This document shows, one piece after another, positions 25,742-35,886 of a stretch of DNA of 64,000 nt. The notes under the pieces are model-generated. The model saw nothing but the letters and a program-made list of their open reading frames with translations. It did no database searches and was not told the origin of the DNA. Position 1 is the stretch's first letter, and each line of letters begins with the position of its first letter. The stretch comes from CALINB01 sp938045325 (GTDB lineage Bacteria; Pseudomonadota; Alphaproteobacteria; Rhodospirillales; CALINB01), in the NCBI GenBank assembly GCA_038114465.1, contig JAYNQW010000002.1:124001-188000 (forward strand). The letters are read 5' to 3'. The position numbers were made by a program, and so were the translations under genes.

Positions 25742-26899
25742 CTAGGCAGCCATCGCGGCTTTTTCAAGCGCATGAAACAGACTAAGGGTCACTTGTTTTT
25801 TATCAAGATAGGCCGATTCCGCCCGGGAAAAAATGTGATTGATATGATCCTGTGCATCGAGCCAGGCGCCAAGACGATCCGGCCTGCTGTCCTGATGTTT
25901 CAGTCGATCCATTAACACCTGTTCGGCATCACTGAAAGTGGCATTTTTGGTTTCCGGCAGCGATAGATTAATCATCAGCCGGTTCAGCCAGCCCTGCGAT
26001 AGCGCCATGAACGTCCGAAAAGCCTCTTCTTGTCCGGGCCGGGCCAATTTATCGCCGAATGCATGTAGGCTTTTAATGTCCAGCGTGGGCAAGTCGGCAA
26101 TGAGATCCATAAATTCCCGATACAATCCGACGCCACCCTCTTCCGCCAAGGATAGTGCCCGGCCGATACTGCCTTCGGCCAAGCGCGCCAAGGCGCCGGC
26201 ATCGTCGGGGGATAAATCAGGGCGGTAGCGTAATAGCAAACCTTGCAGCGCTGATTCTTCAAGTGGCTTCATCACCAATAGCTGGCAGCGTGAGCGGATT
26301 GTCGGCAACAACCGTCCCGGATTATGACTGACCAGAAGCAACAAAGCTTTCGCCGGCGGTTCCTCGAGAACTTTCAGCAACGCGTTGGCAGCACTCCGAT
26401 TCATGTCGTCCGCCGCATCGATGACGACCACACGCCACCCTCCTTCCGCGGCGGTTAAATTCAGAAACGGGCCGATGGGACGCACATCATCAACGACAAT
26501 TTCGGATTTTTGCTTGCCGGTTTTCTCATCCTTTTGCCGTTCGACACTCATCAAATCGGCATGACCGCCGCTTTTGACCCGCTGAAAAACAGGATGTCCC
26601 TCCTGCAAGGCAAGGCCATCCGCATGATTTTCAGGTACGGGCTCTTCACCAAACAGGCTGTCCTGGTTTGGATCGACATGCTGCGTCAAGCCGCCGGCCG
26701 ATAGAACGTAGCGAGCAAACCGGTATGCCAGCGTCGCTTTGCCGATACCGGGCGGGCCGCAAAACAGCCAGGCGTGCGCCAGGCGGCCGGATTGAAAACC
26801 ATTCAATAGAAATTGTTCGCTGACTTCGTGGCCGGCTAAATCAGGGTTGGCCCGCGGTTCCGGAACACCATCTTCGGTTTCAACGATATCAGCCGTCAT
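25742..26899 (-). CDS. holB: DNA polymerase III subunit delta'
   Basis: Clamp-loader subunit, 385 residues. AAA+ domain with FCGPPGIGKATLAYRFA (P loop), an RVVVIDAADDMNRSAANALLK sensor region with VLEEPPAKALLLLVSH, and a C-terminal collar. The alphaproteobacterial form has an acidic N-terminal extension (MTADIVETEDGVPEP), as here. Its start overlaps the tmk stop by four bases, and it precedes metG. All contact elements are intact by eye. Confidence 0.94.
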   Translation of the reverse strand: MTADIVETEDGVPEPRANPDLAGHEVSEQFLLNGFQSGRLAHAWLFCGPPGIGKATLAYRFARYVLSAGGLTQHVDPNQDSLFGEEPVPENHADGLALQEGHPVFQRVKSGGHADLMSVERQKDEKTGKQKSEIVVDDVRPIGPFLNLTAAEGGWRVVVIDAADDMNRSAANALLKVLEEPPAKALLLLVSHNPGRLLPTIRSRCQLLVMKPLEESALQGLLLRYRPDLSPDDAGALARLAEGSIGRALSLAEEGGVGLYREFMDLIADLPTLDIKSLHAFGDKLARPGQEEAFRTFMALSQGWLNRLMINLSLPETKNATFSDAEQVLMDRLKHQDSRPDRLGAWLDAQDHINHIFSRAESAYLDKKQVTLSLFHALEKAAMAA

Positions 26900-27558
26900 G
26901 TCACATTCACATCCAATTGGACTAAAATCATGGCATTGATTTCTGAATTGATTTGATCTTGATCACCGGAAGCATCAATCACAATACACCGGCCCGGATC
27001 TTTCTTCGCGATCTCAAGAAATCCCTGGCGGACCCGTTCATGAAATTCAATGTCCATTCGTTCGTAACGGTCTTCCTGATCATTGCGCGAAGCCGCCCTG
27101 GACAGCCCGATATCAACGGGAACGTCGAGGATCAATGTCAGATCGGGTTTAAAATCACCGACCACGAGTTCATGAAGCCGACGGATCGTTTCAAGATCAA
27201 GGCCGTGGCCATACCCCTGATAAGCGAACGTTGAGTCGGCAAACCGGTCGCTGACTACCCATTTACCGGCTTCAAGGGCTGGTTGGACGGTTTCGCGTAA
27301 ATGTTCGTGCCGGGCCGAATAATTTAAAAGCGCTTCCGTTAGCCCGTCCCATTGATCGGGATCACCCTCGACAAGTAAGTGCCGAATGATTTCTGCACCC
27401 GGCGAACCGCCCGGTTCGCGTGTTTGCAAAACATCAATCCCAGCTTCTTTTAACGATTGAACCAATAGTTTGATTTGAGTGGATTTACCGGATCCCTCGC
27501 CGCCTTCAAACGTAATGAACTTGCCTTTAGCCATCGGGACAGAACTCCCGGTTTTCAA
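26896..27558 (-). CDS. tmk: Thymidylate kinase
   Basis: dTMP kinase of DNA precursor synthesis. P loop FEGGEGSGKSTQ, REPGGSPGAE, DRFADSTFAYQG and a LID region with SRAASRNDQEDRYE. The start may be 27558 (220 residues) or the ATG eight codons later (MAKGKFITFEGGEG), which is the more usual N terminus. Overlaps holB by four bases. Twenty bases follow dacC, consistent with the conserved dacC-tmk-holB-metG order. Confidence 0.95.
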   Translation of the reverse strand: MKTGSSVPMAKGKFITFEGGEGSGKSTQIKLLVQSLKEAGIDVLQTREPGGSPGAEIIRHLLVEGDPDQWDGLTEALLNYSARHEHLRETVQPALEAGKWVVSDRFADSTFAYQGYGHGLDLETIRRLHELVVGDFKPDLTLILDVPVDIGLSRAASRNDQEDRYERMDIEFHERVRQGFLEIAKKDPGRCIVIDASGDQDQINSEINAMILVQLDVNVT

Positions 27559-27577
27559 TCATGTTTGCGGCCACGGA

Positions 27578-28756
27578 TTAATTCGCCTCGCCCCACAAAA
27601 TGTGATGCAGCGCCGTGCTCAATCGCCCGAACAGACCTAGTTTTTCGACGCTGTTTCCGGCAACGAGTGTCTTTTCAATCGGTTTTTCGTTCGGAATAGC
27701 GATCATCAATTTTGCCAACGGATCGCCTTTCTTGATCGGGCTTGTAACCGGTCCCATGTAGGAAACCGAAACTTTCATGCCGCGCCGCGATTTTTTCGGT
27801 ATCGTTAGGGTCAGGCTTTCGTCGATGACAAGCGGCACTTTAGCCGCCTCACCCAGCCACACATCGGCTTCCATCACTGTGTCGCCTTTGTTGAACAGTG
27901 CATAATTACCGAATTCCCGAAAGCCCCACTCAATAAGCCGCTCTGATTCACGCGAACGCGCTCGTTTGCTGGGCAGGCCACTAACGACGGAAATCAATCG
28001 CCGTTCCCCCCGCTTGGCACTGGCCGCCAACCCGTACCCGGCCGTCACCGTGTGCCCGGTTTTTAAGCCATCGGCGCCCCTGGTTTTATAGAGCAGCGGA
28101 TTGCGATTCGTCTGGCGGATGCCATTATACGTAAAACTTTTTTCGGCGTAGTAGTGATAGAACTGCGGAAAATCCCTGATCGTCCGCTCGGCGAGAATGG
28201 CTAAATCGGCGGCCGTCGTGATTTGTTCCGGCGCCGGCCAGCCGGTCGAGTTTTTGTAAATCGTATTTTTCATGCCGAGTTCTTTGGCTTTTTGCGTCAT
28301 CTCGGCGGCAAACGATGTTTCACTGCTGGCCAAGCCTTCGGCTAGCACGATGCACGCATCGTTGCCCGATTGGACGATAATCCCGCGGATCAGGTCTTCA
28401 ACTCGCACTCGTGATCCGGGCTCGAGAAACATCGTTGAACTACCGCTTTTTGCACCGCCCCGGCGCCAGGCATTTTCGCTGACGGAAAACGTGTCTTCGA
28501 TCGATAACCGGCTATCACGAAGACGTTCAAAAACGAGGTAAATCGTCATCATTTTTGCCATCGAGGCCGGCGGCATGGGTTTATTGGCGTTTTTCTCGAA
28601 TAAAATTGTGCCGGTCGTGACATCCTTAACAATTGCTTCGCGCGCGATAGTTTCGACGGCATGAGCCCGCTCAGCAGCCAGCCCTATAACCGTTGCAAAA
28701 AGAAGCCCGGAAACGGCAAAAAGTAGTGTTTTTTGAATTTTCATCATAAATGGCAA
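27578..28756 (-). CDS. D-alanyl-D-alanine carboxypeptidase (penicillin-binding protein 5/6 family)
   Basis: Periplasmic DD-carboxypeptidase trimming peptidoglycan pentapeptides. Signal peptide at the N terminus (KTLLFAVSGLLFATVIGLAA, cleavage after AHA). Serine peptidase S11 motifs: SxxK in PPASMAKMMT, SGN in IVQSGNDACI, and KTG in DGLKTGHT. A C-terminal PBP5_C beta domain follows. 392 residues from the first ATG; an ATG three codons on is equally possible. It clusters with rlpA and mltB as an envelope-remodelling set. Confidence 0.94.
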   Translation of the reverse strand: MPFMMKIQKTLLFAVSGLLFATVIGLAAERAHAVETIAREAIVKDVTTGTILFEKNANKPMPPASMAKMMTIYLVFERLRDSRLSIEDTFSVSENAWRRGGAKSGSSTMFLEPGSRVRVEDLIRGIIVQSGNDACIVLAEGLASSETSFAAEMTQKAKELGMKNTIYKNSTGWPAPEQITTAADLAILAERTIRDFPQFYHYYAEKSFTYNGIRQTNRNPLLYKTRGADGLKTGHTVTAGYGLAASAKRGERRLISVVSGLPSKRARSRESERLIEWGFREFGNYALFNKGDTVMEADVWLGEAAKVPLVIDESLTLTIPKKSRRGMKVSVSYMGPVTSPIKKGDPLAKLMIAIPNEKPIEKTLVAGNSVEKLGLFGRLSTALHHILWGEAN

Positions 28757-28853
28757 ATCCTCGTTCCCCCTACATAACCCGGACGCGGGGTCATGGCCAG
28801 GACCGTAAAATACGCATAATTAGGGCAAAAAAATGGCCGGAAATGCCAGCCTG

Positions 28854-29816
28854 TTACTCAACCACGATCCGCGCACCCGAGTAACCGGCCCGAATCACCG
28901 ATTCCAGAAAGCGGTCCGCTTGTTCTGTCCTTTGAAACGGGCCGAGTCGAACACGGTATAAATCCTGCCCGTTGACGAGAACGGGACTGATCCAAACATC
29001 GCCGATACGGTGAAGCCGCGCTCTCACCCGGTTGGCGTTATTAAAATGCGAAAAGGCACCCGCCTGCACAAAGAGTTTGGTTGGTTGAACGGGTTCCGTT
29101 TGAACAACTCCTAATTCAGGCGTTTCGCGTTCGACAGAGCGATGGTTCACCCTTTGTGTCAGCTTTTTTTGAACAACATATTGTGGTTTCGGTGCGACAC
29201 TTGCCCCGCCCGGCGGGGGTACCAAGTTCTCAGTTGAAACCGACTCTTTGGGCAATTTGGCAACCTTGATGGGTGATTGCCCCCTGGCAATTTGGCGGCC
29301 ACCCGTTAAACGGGTAGCGATAGCCCGGCTCTCATTCGGTAGAATTTCGACCCGGACCCGCGTTGTGCCTTGGCGGTAAAACCCCAGTAATTGAGCCCCG
29401 CGCCGTGACACATCGATAATACGATTGTGGGCAAAAGGCCCCCGGTCATTCACTTTCAGGATGAGACTTCGGCCGTTTTGCAGATTGGTCACCCGAACAT
29501 AGCTCGGCATTGGCAAGGTTCGATGCGCCGCCGTGAGAGTATTCATATCGTAGATTTCGCCGTTCGCCGTCTGGCGACCGTGAAATTTCGTACCGTACCA
29601 GGACGCAATCCCAGTTTCCTGATACTCATAATCTACTTGAGGATAATACCATAATCCATTGATTTTATATGGTTTTCCAACCTTATATCCACCGCCTTCT
29701 TTATGGGTACTGCCAAACCGTTTCGCCGTTTGCGCGAAAAACTGCGTTTGGGCACAGCCGGCCAAAATCCAAACAAGGGATAAAAAGACAGCTTTTTTAG
29801 CAACCCCGCTTCGCAT
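28854..29816 (-). CDS. rlpA: Septal ring lytic transglycosylase / RlpA-family lipoprotein
   Basis: Lipoprotein with a double-psi beta-barrel followed by a SPOR domain. The ATG at 29816 gives a proper lipoprotein signal peptide (MRSGVAKKAVFLSLVWILAGC, Cys21); a start 20 codons upstream would make it too long. The barrel carries GIASWYGTKFHGRQTANGE, TAAHRTLPMPSYVRV, DRGPF and DVSRRGAQ with the catalytic Glu/Asp region. The SPOR domain (FVQAGAFSHFNNANRVRARL) binds denuded glycan at the septum. Confidence 0.93.
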   Translation of the reverse strand: MRSGVAKKAVFLSLVWILAGCAQTQFFAQTAKRFGSTHKEGGGYKVGKPYKINGLWYYPQVDYEYQETGIASWYGTKFHGRQTANGEIYDMNTLTAAHRTLPMPSYVRVTNLQNGRSLILKVNDRGPFAHNRIIDVSRRGAQLLGFYRQGTTRVRVEILPNESRAIATRLTGGRQIARGQSPIKVAKLPKESVSTENLVPPPGGASVAPKPQYVVQKKLTQRVNHRSVERETPELGVVQTEPVQPTKLFVQAGAFSHFNNANRVRARLHRIGDVWISPVLVNGQDLYRVRLGPFQRTEQADRFLESVIRAGYSGARIVVE

Positions 29817-29884
29817 TTTTACCAATCCCAATTTTATCCGTATCGGCCGTTTGTTAGAATCCAGCAGCCCAATCATACGAACGA

Positions 29885-31123
29885 TCAGTTAAGTTTGAAT
29901 TTACTCAACGCTTCAATCAAGCCCAAGGTTGGGTAGCCATCCGGCGGCAATTTCGCCAAGCGCTGAAAAGCCTTAATGGCTTGGCGGGTTTTCGAGCCCA
30001 CCACACCATCGACGGAACCAACGTCCAACCCCAAGGCCATCAATCGGCGCTGCATAGTTTTCACCTGTGCGCGCGATAAGGGAACGTCGTCCGGTGCCGG
30101 TTTGGCGGCAAATGCGCCTTTACCGATAATCCGGTCGGCCAAGTGCCCCACGGCAACCGCATAATAAATCGAGCGGTTCCAGATCATAATCGTGCGAAAA
30201 TTGCGGTAGACGAGAAATGCCGGACCTTTATAGCCAGCCGGTAAAATCAACGAAGCCTTGATGTCGACTTTCGGCAGACCTCTTCCATCAACACGCCGAA
30301 TACCGAGAGCCTGCCAATCCGAAAGCAACCGTTTATTTTTAAGGCCGGAATGCTCGAAATCGAACCCATCGGGCAACCTCACCTCACGGCCCCATGTCTG
30401 TTCGCGTTGCCAGCCGACTTTGGCGAGAAAATTCGATGATGAGGAAAAAATATCGGCAAAGCTGTTCCAAAGATCGCGGCGGCCATCACCGTCGCCATCG
30501 TCGGCATAGCGGAGATAAGTCGATGGCATAAATTGGGTTTGCCCCATGGCTCCGGCCCATGACCCTTGTACGGTCGGTGGCATGTCGCCGCGCTGAATAA
30601 TGCGCAAGGCCGCGATCAACTCGCCCGTAAAAAACTGGCGGCGGCGCGGGTTATAGGCCAGTGTTGCGATGGACTGAACGACCGGCATTTTCCCGGTGTA
30701 ATCGCCGAAATTGCTCTCGAGCCCCCAAAACGACACCAAAAACCGGCCCGGCACACCATAGCGGGCCTCAATTTGCTTCAACACCGCACCATGCTTCTTC
30801 AGCAAACTGCGGCCGCGTTGGATACGCGCCTCGGAAACCCGGCGCGATAAATAGCGCCAAAACGTCTGTGTGAATTCAGGCTGACGGCGATCCAATTCGA
30901 TAATGCGCGGGTTGGGCCTAAGCCCGGTTAATGTCGCGTTCAATGTTGCTTGGTGAATGCCCTTATTTGATGCGTCGACCCGAAACGATTGAAGCCACTC
31001 TTCAAATGACTCTTGCTGAGCGTAAGAGACGGACGAAGCGGTATAAACCGCTAAAAACAAGACAACTGAAAAAGCTCTGATTAGAAAAGCAGAGCTACGT
31101 TCCGTGGTCATTCTCTTTATCAT
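29885..31123 (-). CDS. mltB: Lytic murein transglycosylase, MltB family
   Basis: Periplasmic peptidoglycan lytic transglycosylase, 412 residues. N-terminal signal peptide (FLIRAFSVVLFLAVYTASSVSYA). The catalytic domain has the essential Glu in SFWGLESNFGDYTG, plus GSWAGAMGQTQFMPSTYLRYA and DGDGRRDLW. A C-terminal PG_binding_1 domain (TMQRRLMALGLDVGSVDGVVG) anchors it to the wall. An alternative start lies four codons in. It is co-oriented with the DUF218 gene upstream and rlpA downstream. Confidence 0.94.
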   Translation of the reverse strand: MIKRMTTERSSAFLIRAFSVVLFLAVYTASSVSYAQQESFEEWLQSFRVDASNKGIHQATLNATLTGLRPNPRIIELDRRQPEFTQTFWRYLSRRVSEARIQRGRSLLKKHGAVLKQIEARYGVPGRFLVSFWGLESNFGDYTGKMPVVQSIATLAYNPRRRQFFTGELIAALRIIQRGDMPPTVQGSWAGAMGQTQFMPSTYLRYADDGDGDGRRDLWNSFADIFSSSSNFLAKVGWQREQTWGREVRLPDGFDFEHSGLKNKRLLSDWQALGIRRVDGRGLPKVDIKASLILPAGYKGPAFLVYRNFRTIMIWNRSIYYAVAVGHLADRIIGKGAFAAKPAPDDVPLSRAQVKTMQRRLMALGLDVGSVDGVVGSKTRQAIKAFQRLAKLPPDGYPTLGLIEALSKFKLN

Positions 31124-31141
31124 CCTGCCTTATCTTCTGTG

Positions 31142-31939
31142 TTATTTATCCGGCGCCGGAAAAATCGACTCGGACCTTTCCATCAGTCTATACACGAAGA
31201 GGCCAATCCATTCATGCATTCCTTTATTAAGGGCGCCGATCCCACCGATAAAATTAAAACCGAGCTCTAAGTCTTTTTTACCTTCAATGTTAAAATCAAC
31301 GGGATAGGGAATAACGGACCAGCCGACTTTTCGAAAACTGCCAACGGCTCGGGGCATGTGAAAGGCCGACGTTACGAGCAGCCAATTTTGCCCTTTTTTC
31401 GGCTTAAATTTCTCATAAGTAAACTTCGCATTCTCAAAGGTGTTGCGGGAATTTTTTTCAAGAACGATCCGCTCCTTTTGCAATCCGAACACATTTAATA
31501 CCGGGCCCAAGGTCTCGACCTCTTTCACGTTCTGACGAAATAAGTCACCCGATCCGCCCGTTAAAACGAGTTTTGCCCTGGGATATCGTTTCGATAAAGA
31601 TACCAATGCAATCAATCGTTCGACGGCGCCATTTAATGCAACCTGCCCGCGCGCTTTGGTCACAAATTGATTGGAAAAACCGCCCAAGACGATAACACCG
31701 TCTATTTGTTCTGGAAGTTTAACTTGCACCGGGAAACGATTTTCCAATTTGTAAAGCAGATGATTACCAATCGGTACAATGGCTATCATAAGAGAAAGAA
31801 CAACCGCTAAACCGATCAGACGCCGGCCAAATCGCCAAGCGCGCATTATCAAGGCCAACATGCCAATCATGAAGAGGATCAACAGCAGATTGCCGGGGTT
31901 GGCAATCATCCAGAAGACCTTTGAAGCGGTAAAGAACAT
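31142..31939 (-). CDS. YdcF/ElyC-type DUF218 membrane protein
   Basis: 265 residues. Two hydrophobic helices at the N terminus (about residues 12-33 and 38-57), then a cytosolic or periplasmic DUF218 domain with GVIVLGGFSNQ, LVLTGGSGD, LEKNSRNTFENA and LLVTSAFHMPRA. The E. coli relative ElyC affects peptidoglycan precursor or envelope homeostasis; the biochemical activity is unsettled. It lies 18 bases before mltB on the same strand, which supports an envelope role. Confidence 0.85.
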   Translation of the reverse strand: MFFTASKVFWMIANPGNLLLILFMIGMLALIMRAWRFGRRLIGLAVVLSLMIAIVPIGNHLLYKLENRFPVQVKLPEQIDGVIVLGGFSNQFVTKARGQVALNGAVERLIALVSLSKRYPRAKLVLTGGSGDLFRQNVKEVETLGPVLNVFGLQKERIVLEKNSRNTFENAKFTYEKFKPKKGQNWLLVTSAFHMPRAVGSFRKVGWSVIPYPVDFNIEGKKDLELGFNFIGGIGALNKGMHEWIGLFVYRLMERSESIFPAPDK

Positions 31940-32119
31940 GCCGTTATCCTAAAAGATTCGAAAAATCAGATATTTATGCCGGAAAAGGTCGCTCTTGCTC
32001 AGGCATTCTAACTGGGCATATTGAATTTTTTATTAAAAATAGCTATGATTCTCAATAGTTTGGCAGAATCCGCTGGGGTGCCGAAGGTGCATTCCATGAG
32101 ATTATAGAAAGTATCGTCG

Positions 32120-33025
32120 ATGGTTTCTTCGGTCACTCTTGATTCCGTAGATCTCGCGCTGCTGAGTCGCGGCCAAGCGGTTGTGCCGTTGGCTGCCGAG
32201 GCACAAGCCTTTCTGACCGGGCCCTCGCAATCCCAACAGCGCGAAGCCGAAAGCCCCTCGCCCCTTGAGCTTGTTCAGTCGACCAATTCGCCCGTCGATG
32301 GCCGCACCCTCGTAGCTGCCCAAGAGACTTCCAATCAAAATAACCAGCAATCCGGTCAGTCGTTTGAGCAACAAAATAACGGCGGCGATGAGAAAACAAC
32401 ATCAAGTTCGAATTCAAACGAGCAAAACGATCCCGAACAATCCGCTGATGGCGAAAAGAGTCCCGAAAACGGTGAAGGCAAAGCCACGCCGGCCAACCCC
32501 CAAGGATTGACGGAAGAAGAAATACAGCAGGTGAAAAAGCTGAAGAAGATCGATCGGGAAGTCCGCGCCCATGAACGAGCCCATCAAAATGCGGCACCCG
32601 AATTAACCGGTCCGGCCAGCTATAAAACGGTCCGCGGGCCTGATGGAAAGCTTTATGCCGTTGCCGGTGAAGTTTCGATCGATACCGGCGAAGCTGCAAC
32701 ACCCGAAGCCACTATCCAAAAACTAAAACGCGTAATTAAAGCCGCCCTCGCCCCGCTTGAGCCTTCGGCGCAAGATCGTCAGGTCGCCGCACAGGCACGT
32801 GCTGAAATTGCCGAAGCACGGTCCGAAATCCGTGAGGAAAAAGCGGAAGAAAAACAAAAAGCCGAAGAATCAAAAAATGAACGTGAGGCACAAAATCAAG
32901 GCAACTCGACAGATAATTCAAATGCAGCCTTACAGCCGGATCTAGCCAATGCTATTCAAGCGTTTCAGGCTGCCGCCGCTTTAAGCTCAGCCAATCAACC
33001 CCGCACCAGCTTTACCTCAGCCTAG
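32120..33025 (+). CDS. SprA-related putative metalloprotease (CJM1_0395-like)
   Basis: 301 residues. A disordered N-terminal half rich in Gln, Asn, Ser and Glu (about residues 30-125) precedes a conserved core with an HExxH zinc motif (HERAH, residues 151-155) in EVRAHERAHQNAA, followed by YKTVRGPDGKLYAVAGEVSID. This matches the family annotated as SprA-related or CJM1_0395-type putative metalloprotease. A basic/acidic coiled-coil-like tail rich in Ala, Glu and Lys follows. Proteolytic activity is predicted only. No signal peptide is visible. Confidence 0.75.
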   Translation: MVSSVTLDSVDLALLSRGQAVVPLAAEAQAFLTGPSQSQQREAESPSPLELVQSTNSPVDGRTLVAAQETSNQNNQQSGQSFEQQNNGGDEKTTSSSNSNEQNDPEQSADGEKSPENGEGKATPANPQGLTEEEIQQVKKLKKIDREVRAHERAHQNAAPELTGPASYKTVRGPDGKLYAVAGEVSIDTGEAATPEATIQKLKRVIKAALAPLEPSAQDRQVAAQARAEIAEARSEIREEKAEEKQKAEESKNEREAQNQGNSTDNSNAALQPDLANAIQAFQAAAALSSANQPRTSFTSA

Positions 33026-33071
33026 CGCGAATATCATTTTCATCATTTAATGAATTTCTATGAGCACGACT

Positions 33072-34331
33072 CTATGAACACTGCGGCTGCGTTTTTAGAA
33101 AGCCGTATCCATAACTCGTATCTTTGCCCTTCGCACCCATATCAAGTGCTTGCCGGCCCAAGATACGTCTTAGATTTTCAGCCGTTTGCCCAGTTTTCGT
33201 AGCTGCATGAAAAGCCGCTATGGCCGATACAAACGGTGCCGCGAATGACGTCCCGCTCAGATAACGCCCACCCCCGCCGAATGTCGGCGCCCAAATGACC
33301 GAACCCGGCGCGGTAAAATCAATGTAGTCACCGGTATTGGAAAACCGCGCCAGTTGTTTTCGATCACTGGTTAAGGCTGACACCGCCAGCACTTCGGCAA
33401 AGGCCGCCGGATAAGCCCGTTCACCGCCACGGCCCCAATTGCCCGCGGCCGCGACAATCACCATCCCCTTGCGCTCGGCTTTCATGATCGCGTCATGGAC
33501 GATTTTATTATTAGTCCCGGCAATACTGAAATTAATGACATGAACTTTATTAAGGATCATCCAATCAATGGCCTTGGCAATCGCCGCTGCGCTGCCGACC
33601 GTATCGCCGTTTCGCCGAACCCCATATACATTTGCCGCGAATAAGTTCGCACCCGGTAAAAGTCCGCCCCAACTGGGATTACCGACCAAGACACCGGCAA
33701 TAGCCGTACCATGGCCATCGGGACTAGGCGCAAGATTGTCACTGTGAAATGTTCGATAGTGAATCCGCTGCCCTTTCAGGGCGGGATGATTCAAATCGAC
33801 CGCAGAATCGATTAAGCCGATCCGTAAATGCTGACCGCATGTTGGCAGGGATGACGTCCAATTAGCAGCCGAACGGGCCGTTATTTTGAAGGTTGCCTGT
33901 TGAACCCGGAAATGATGATTGGCGTCCACATTCGCGGTCGGAAACCGGGAATTTAAAATGCGGCGCGCCCGATTAACATTATACCCGGCAGGCGTTCTCA
34001 AACGAACCAACGAGCTTTTCAAGGCAGCAAGTTTGATATCTTCCAAAACGCGAAAGCCATAGACTTCAGCCGCGGAAGCTACTTCCTTTTCAGCGCTCGA
34101 AACGATGACTTCGCTGGACTCGAAAAAAGCCGCAGGGTTTTCGGCAAAATTTGAAACAGCTTTTTTCTTTGGAATTATACGTTATTTCGAAATTTTTTGC
34201 TCAGCGATGACGCCGACAACATCGTCATTTTTCGACGTTGCTACCTTCTTGGGAAACGGCTTCGCGACATAAAGCCACGCACCGACGGCGACCATCAAGG
34301 TCAAACCGAGTAAAACAAAGAGACGAAACAT
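33072..34331 (-). pseudogene. Membrane-anchored S8 (subtilisin-like) protease interrupted by an in-frame TAA
   Basis: Read from the ATG at 34331, the frame gives a hydrophobic anchor (RLFVLLGLTLMVAVGAWLY) and 49 codons, then TAA at 34182-34184, then continues open for over 1.1 kb. The catalytic domain is intact: Asp in LIDSAVDLNHPAL, His in DGHGTAIAGVLVG, Asn in AAGNWG, Ser in SGTSFAAPF. The downstream half aligns with the intact paralogue at 34512-35804, including the VIVSSAEK/VIVTNPPK region. A TTG at 34046 could start a truncated cytosolic form lacking the anchor. Best read as a recent nonsense mutation or a base error. Confidence 0.75.
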
Positions 34332-34511
34332 CGTCCCACACACCCCTGTTCGTTCAATATTGCCTATAGAACGGGGGCGACAATGATGAAGTGATGCTAA
34401 TCACTTTGGTAGGCAGAAAATGGTAATTAGATGAAGAGAGTCGATTAAGCTATTGATTTTATGTAATTCTTTTTCAAGTATTTACGACAATATCATTGCT
34501 GTTTTATGCGT

Positions 34512-35804
34512 TCATACGCATTTCGGCCGGATATTTACAAACCCGAAGCCGAATTCATTGTCTTTTCCTTTTAAACCCAAATCAACAACTTGACCCCTTA
34601 ATTTCTGCCGCAAGTCCTCGGCGTTTTTACCGATGCCGCGCGCCGTATGCAAAGCAATCAACACGGAAATGAAAGGTGATGCGAATGACGTGCCGGTCTG
34701 ATAGCGCCCGCCACCGGGTACCGGTGTCCAGATACGAATGCCGGGTGCGGCAAAATCGATATAATCGCCCCGATTGGCCCGACTGTAGACCAAGCGGCGG
34801 GAATTGAATGCCGTCACCGCCAAGACTTCTTTGTAAGCCGCTGGATAGGCCGGTTTGCCCTTCACGCCCCAATTGCCGGCTGCGGCAACAATCGCAAGCC
34901 CCGAGCGCATGGCTTTATTGATAATTTTCCGAACAACTTTGTTGTTAGCACCGGCAACGCTTATGTTGATGACGTGAACTTTATTCTCTGTCAGCCAGGC
35001 GATACCTTTCACCAGCGCGAGCGCATTCCCCACAACCCGTCCGTCGCTTCGCTTTTCGAACATATTGACCGCAAACAAATCCGCCCCAGGCAAAAGTCCG
35101 CCCCAGCTGGGCTTGCCGACCAAAATACCGGCCACGGCGGTACCGTGATCGGCGGGACCTTCCGACCGTCCCTTGCGGTGGTATGAGCGGTATTGAATTC
35201 GTTGCCCCTTAAGCGCTTCATGGGACAATTGCACGGCGGCATCAATTTGACCCAGGCGAATACCCCGCCCACAACTCGGTGTCGCGGTGCCCCAGCCGAT
35301 GGCGGCACGGGCATGAACTTTCAGTGACGATCCCTGTTGTGCTTCATAAAGGTGGTTCGCATCGACACTGATTGAAGGGAACTGCGCCGCCAATAACCGC
35401 CGCGCCCTTGGCACACTGTTGCCGGCCGGCACCTTAAGACGCACGACACCGATACCGAGCCCGGGCAGCGTTTGCGATTCAAGAACGGTAAACCCAAGAA
35501 CAGCCGCGGCGGCATTAAAGTTTTTCGGTGGATTGGTAACAATCACTTCCCCTCGTTCGTAATAAGCATCAGGATTGGCGCCGATGCCAAACGGTCCATC
35601 GGATGGATTGACTTTTGGCGCCTGTCGGGCGGTTTGCTGTTGGTTTACGCGCGCCCTTGCCTTTGAGGCTTTGACCGCTTGGATGTCTTTTGCTTTTTGC
35701 TCTTCAGCGGTCGGGGTTTTATCGATTAAGGGTTGAACAATAAATATCCAACCGACAACCAAGATTATTAAGCCTCCGAAGAGGCACAAAACAACACGCA
35801 TCAT
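34512..35804 (-). CDS. Membrane-anchored S8 (subtilisin-like) serine protease
   Basis: 430 residues. N-terminal membrane helix (VVLCLFGGLIILVVGWIFIV), then a charged linker (to about residue 80), a small propeptide-like domain (YYERGEVIVTNPPKNF, VLESQTLPGLGIGVVRL) and the S8 catalytic domain. The triad is Asp in LGQIDAAVQLSHEAL, His in ADHGTAVAGILVG and Ser in QTGTSFASPF, with oxyanion Asn in AAGNWG. It would act on the periplasmic face. It is paralogous to the interrupted copy downstream. The target is unknown. Confidence 0.88.
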   Translation of the reverse strand: MMRVVLCLFGGLIILVVGWIFIVQPLIDKTPTAEEQKAKDIQAVKASKARARVNQQQTARQAPKVNPSDGPFGIGANPDAYYERGEVIVTNPPKNFNAAAAVLGFTVLESQTLPGLGIGVVRLKVPAGNSVPRARRLLAAQFPSISVDANHLYEAQQGSSLKVHARAAIGWGTATPSCGRGIRLGQIDAAVQLSHEALKGQRIQYRSYHRKGRSEGPADHGTAVAGILVGKPSWGGLLPGADLFAVNMFEKRSDGRVVGNALALVKGIAWLTENKVHVINISVAGANNKVVRKIINKAMRSGLAIVAAAGNWGVKGKPAYPAAYKEVLAVTAFNSRRLVYSRANRGDYIDFAAPGIRIWTPVPGGGRYQTGTSFASPFISVLIALHTARGIGKNAEDLRQKLRGQVVDLGLKGKDNEFGFGFVNIRPKCV

Positions 35805-35886
35805 GTGTAAGAATTCCCTACCATTTTTTTATAAGTTTGATCGTTTAATTTATTAACTCATCGCACAATTCAAACATCCGACATAG

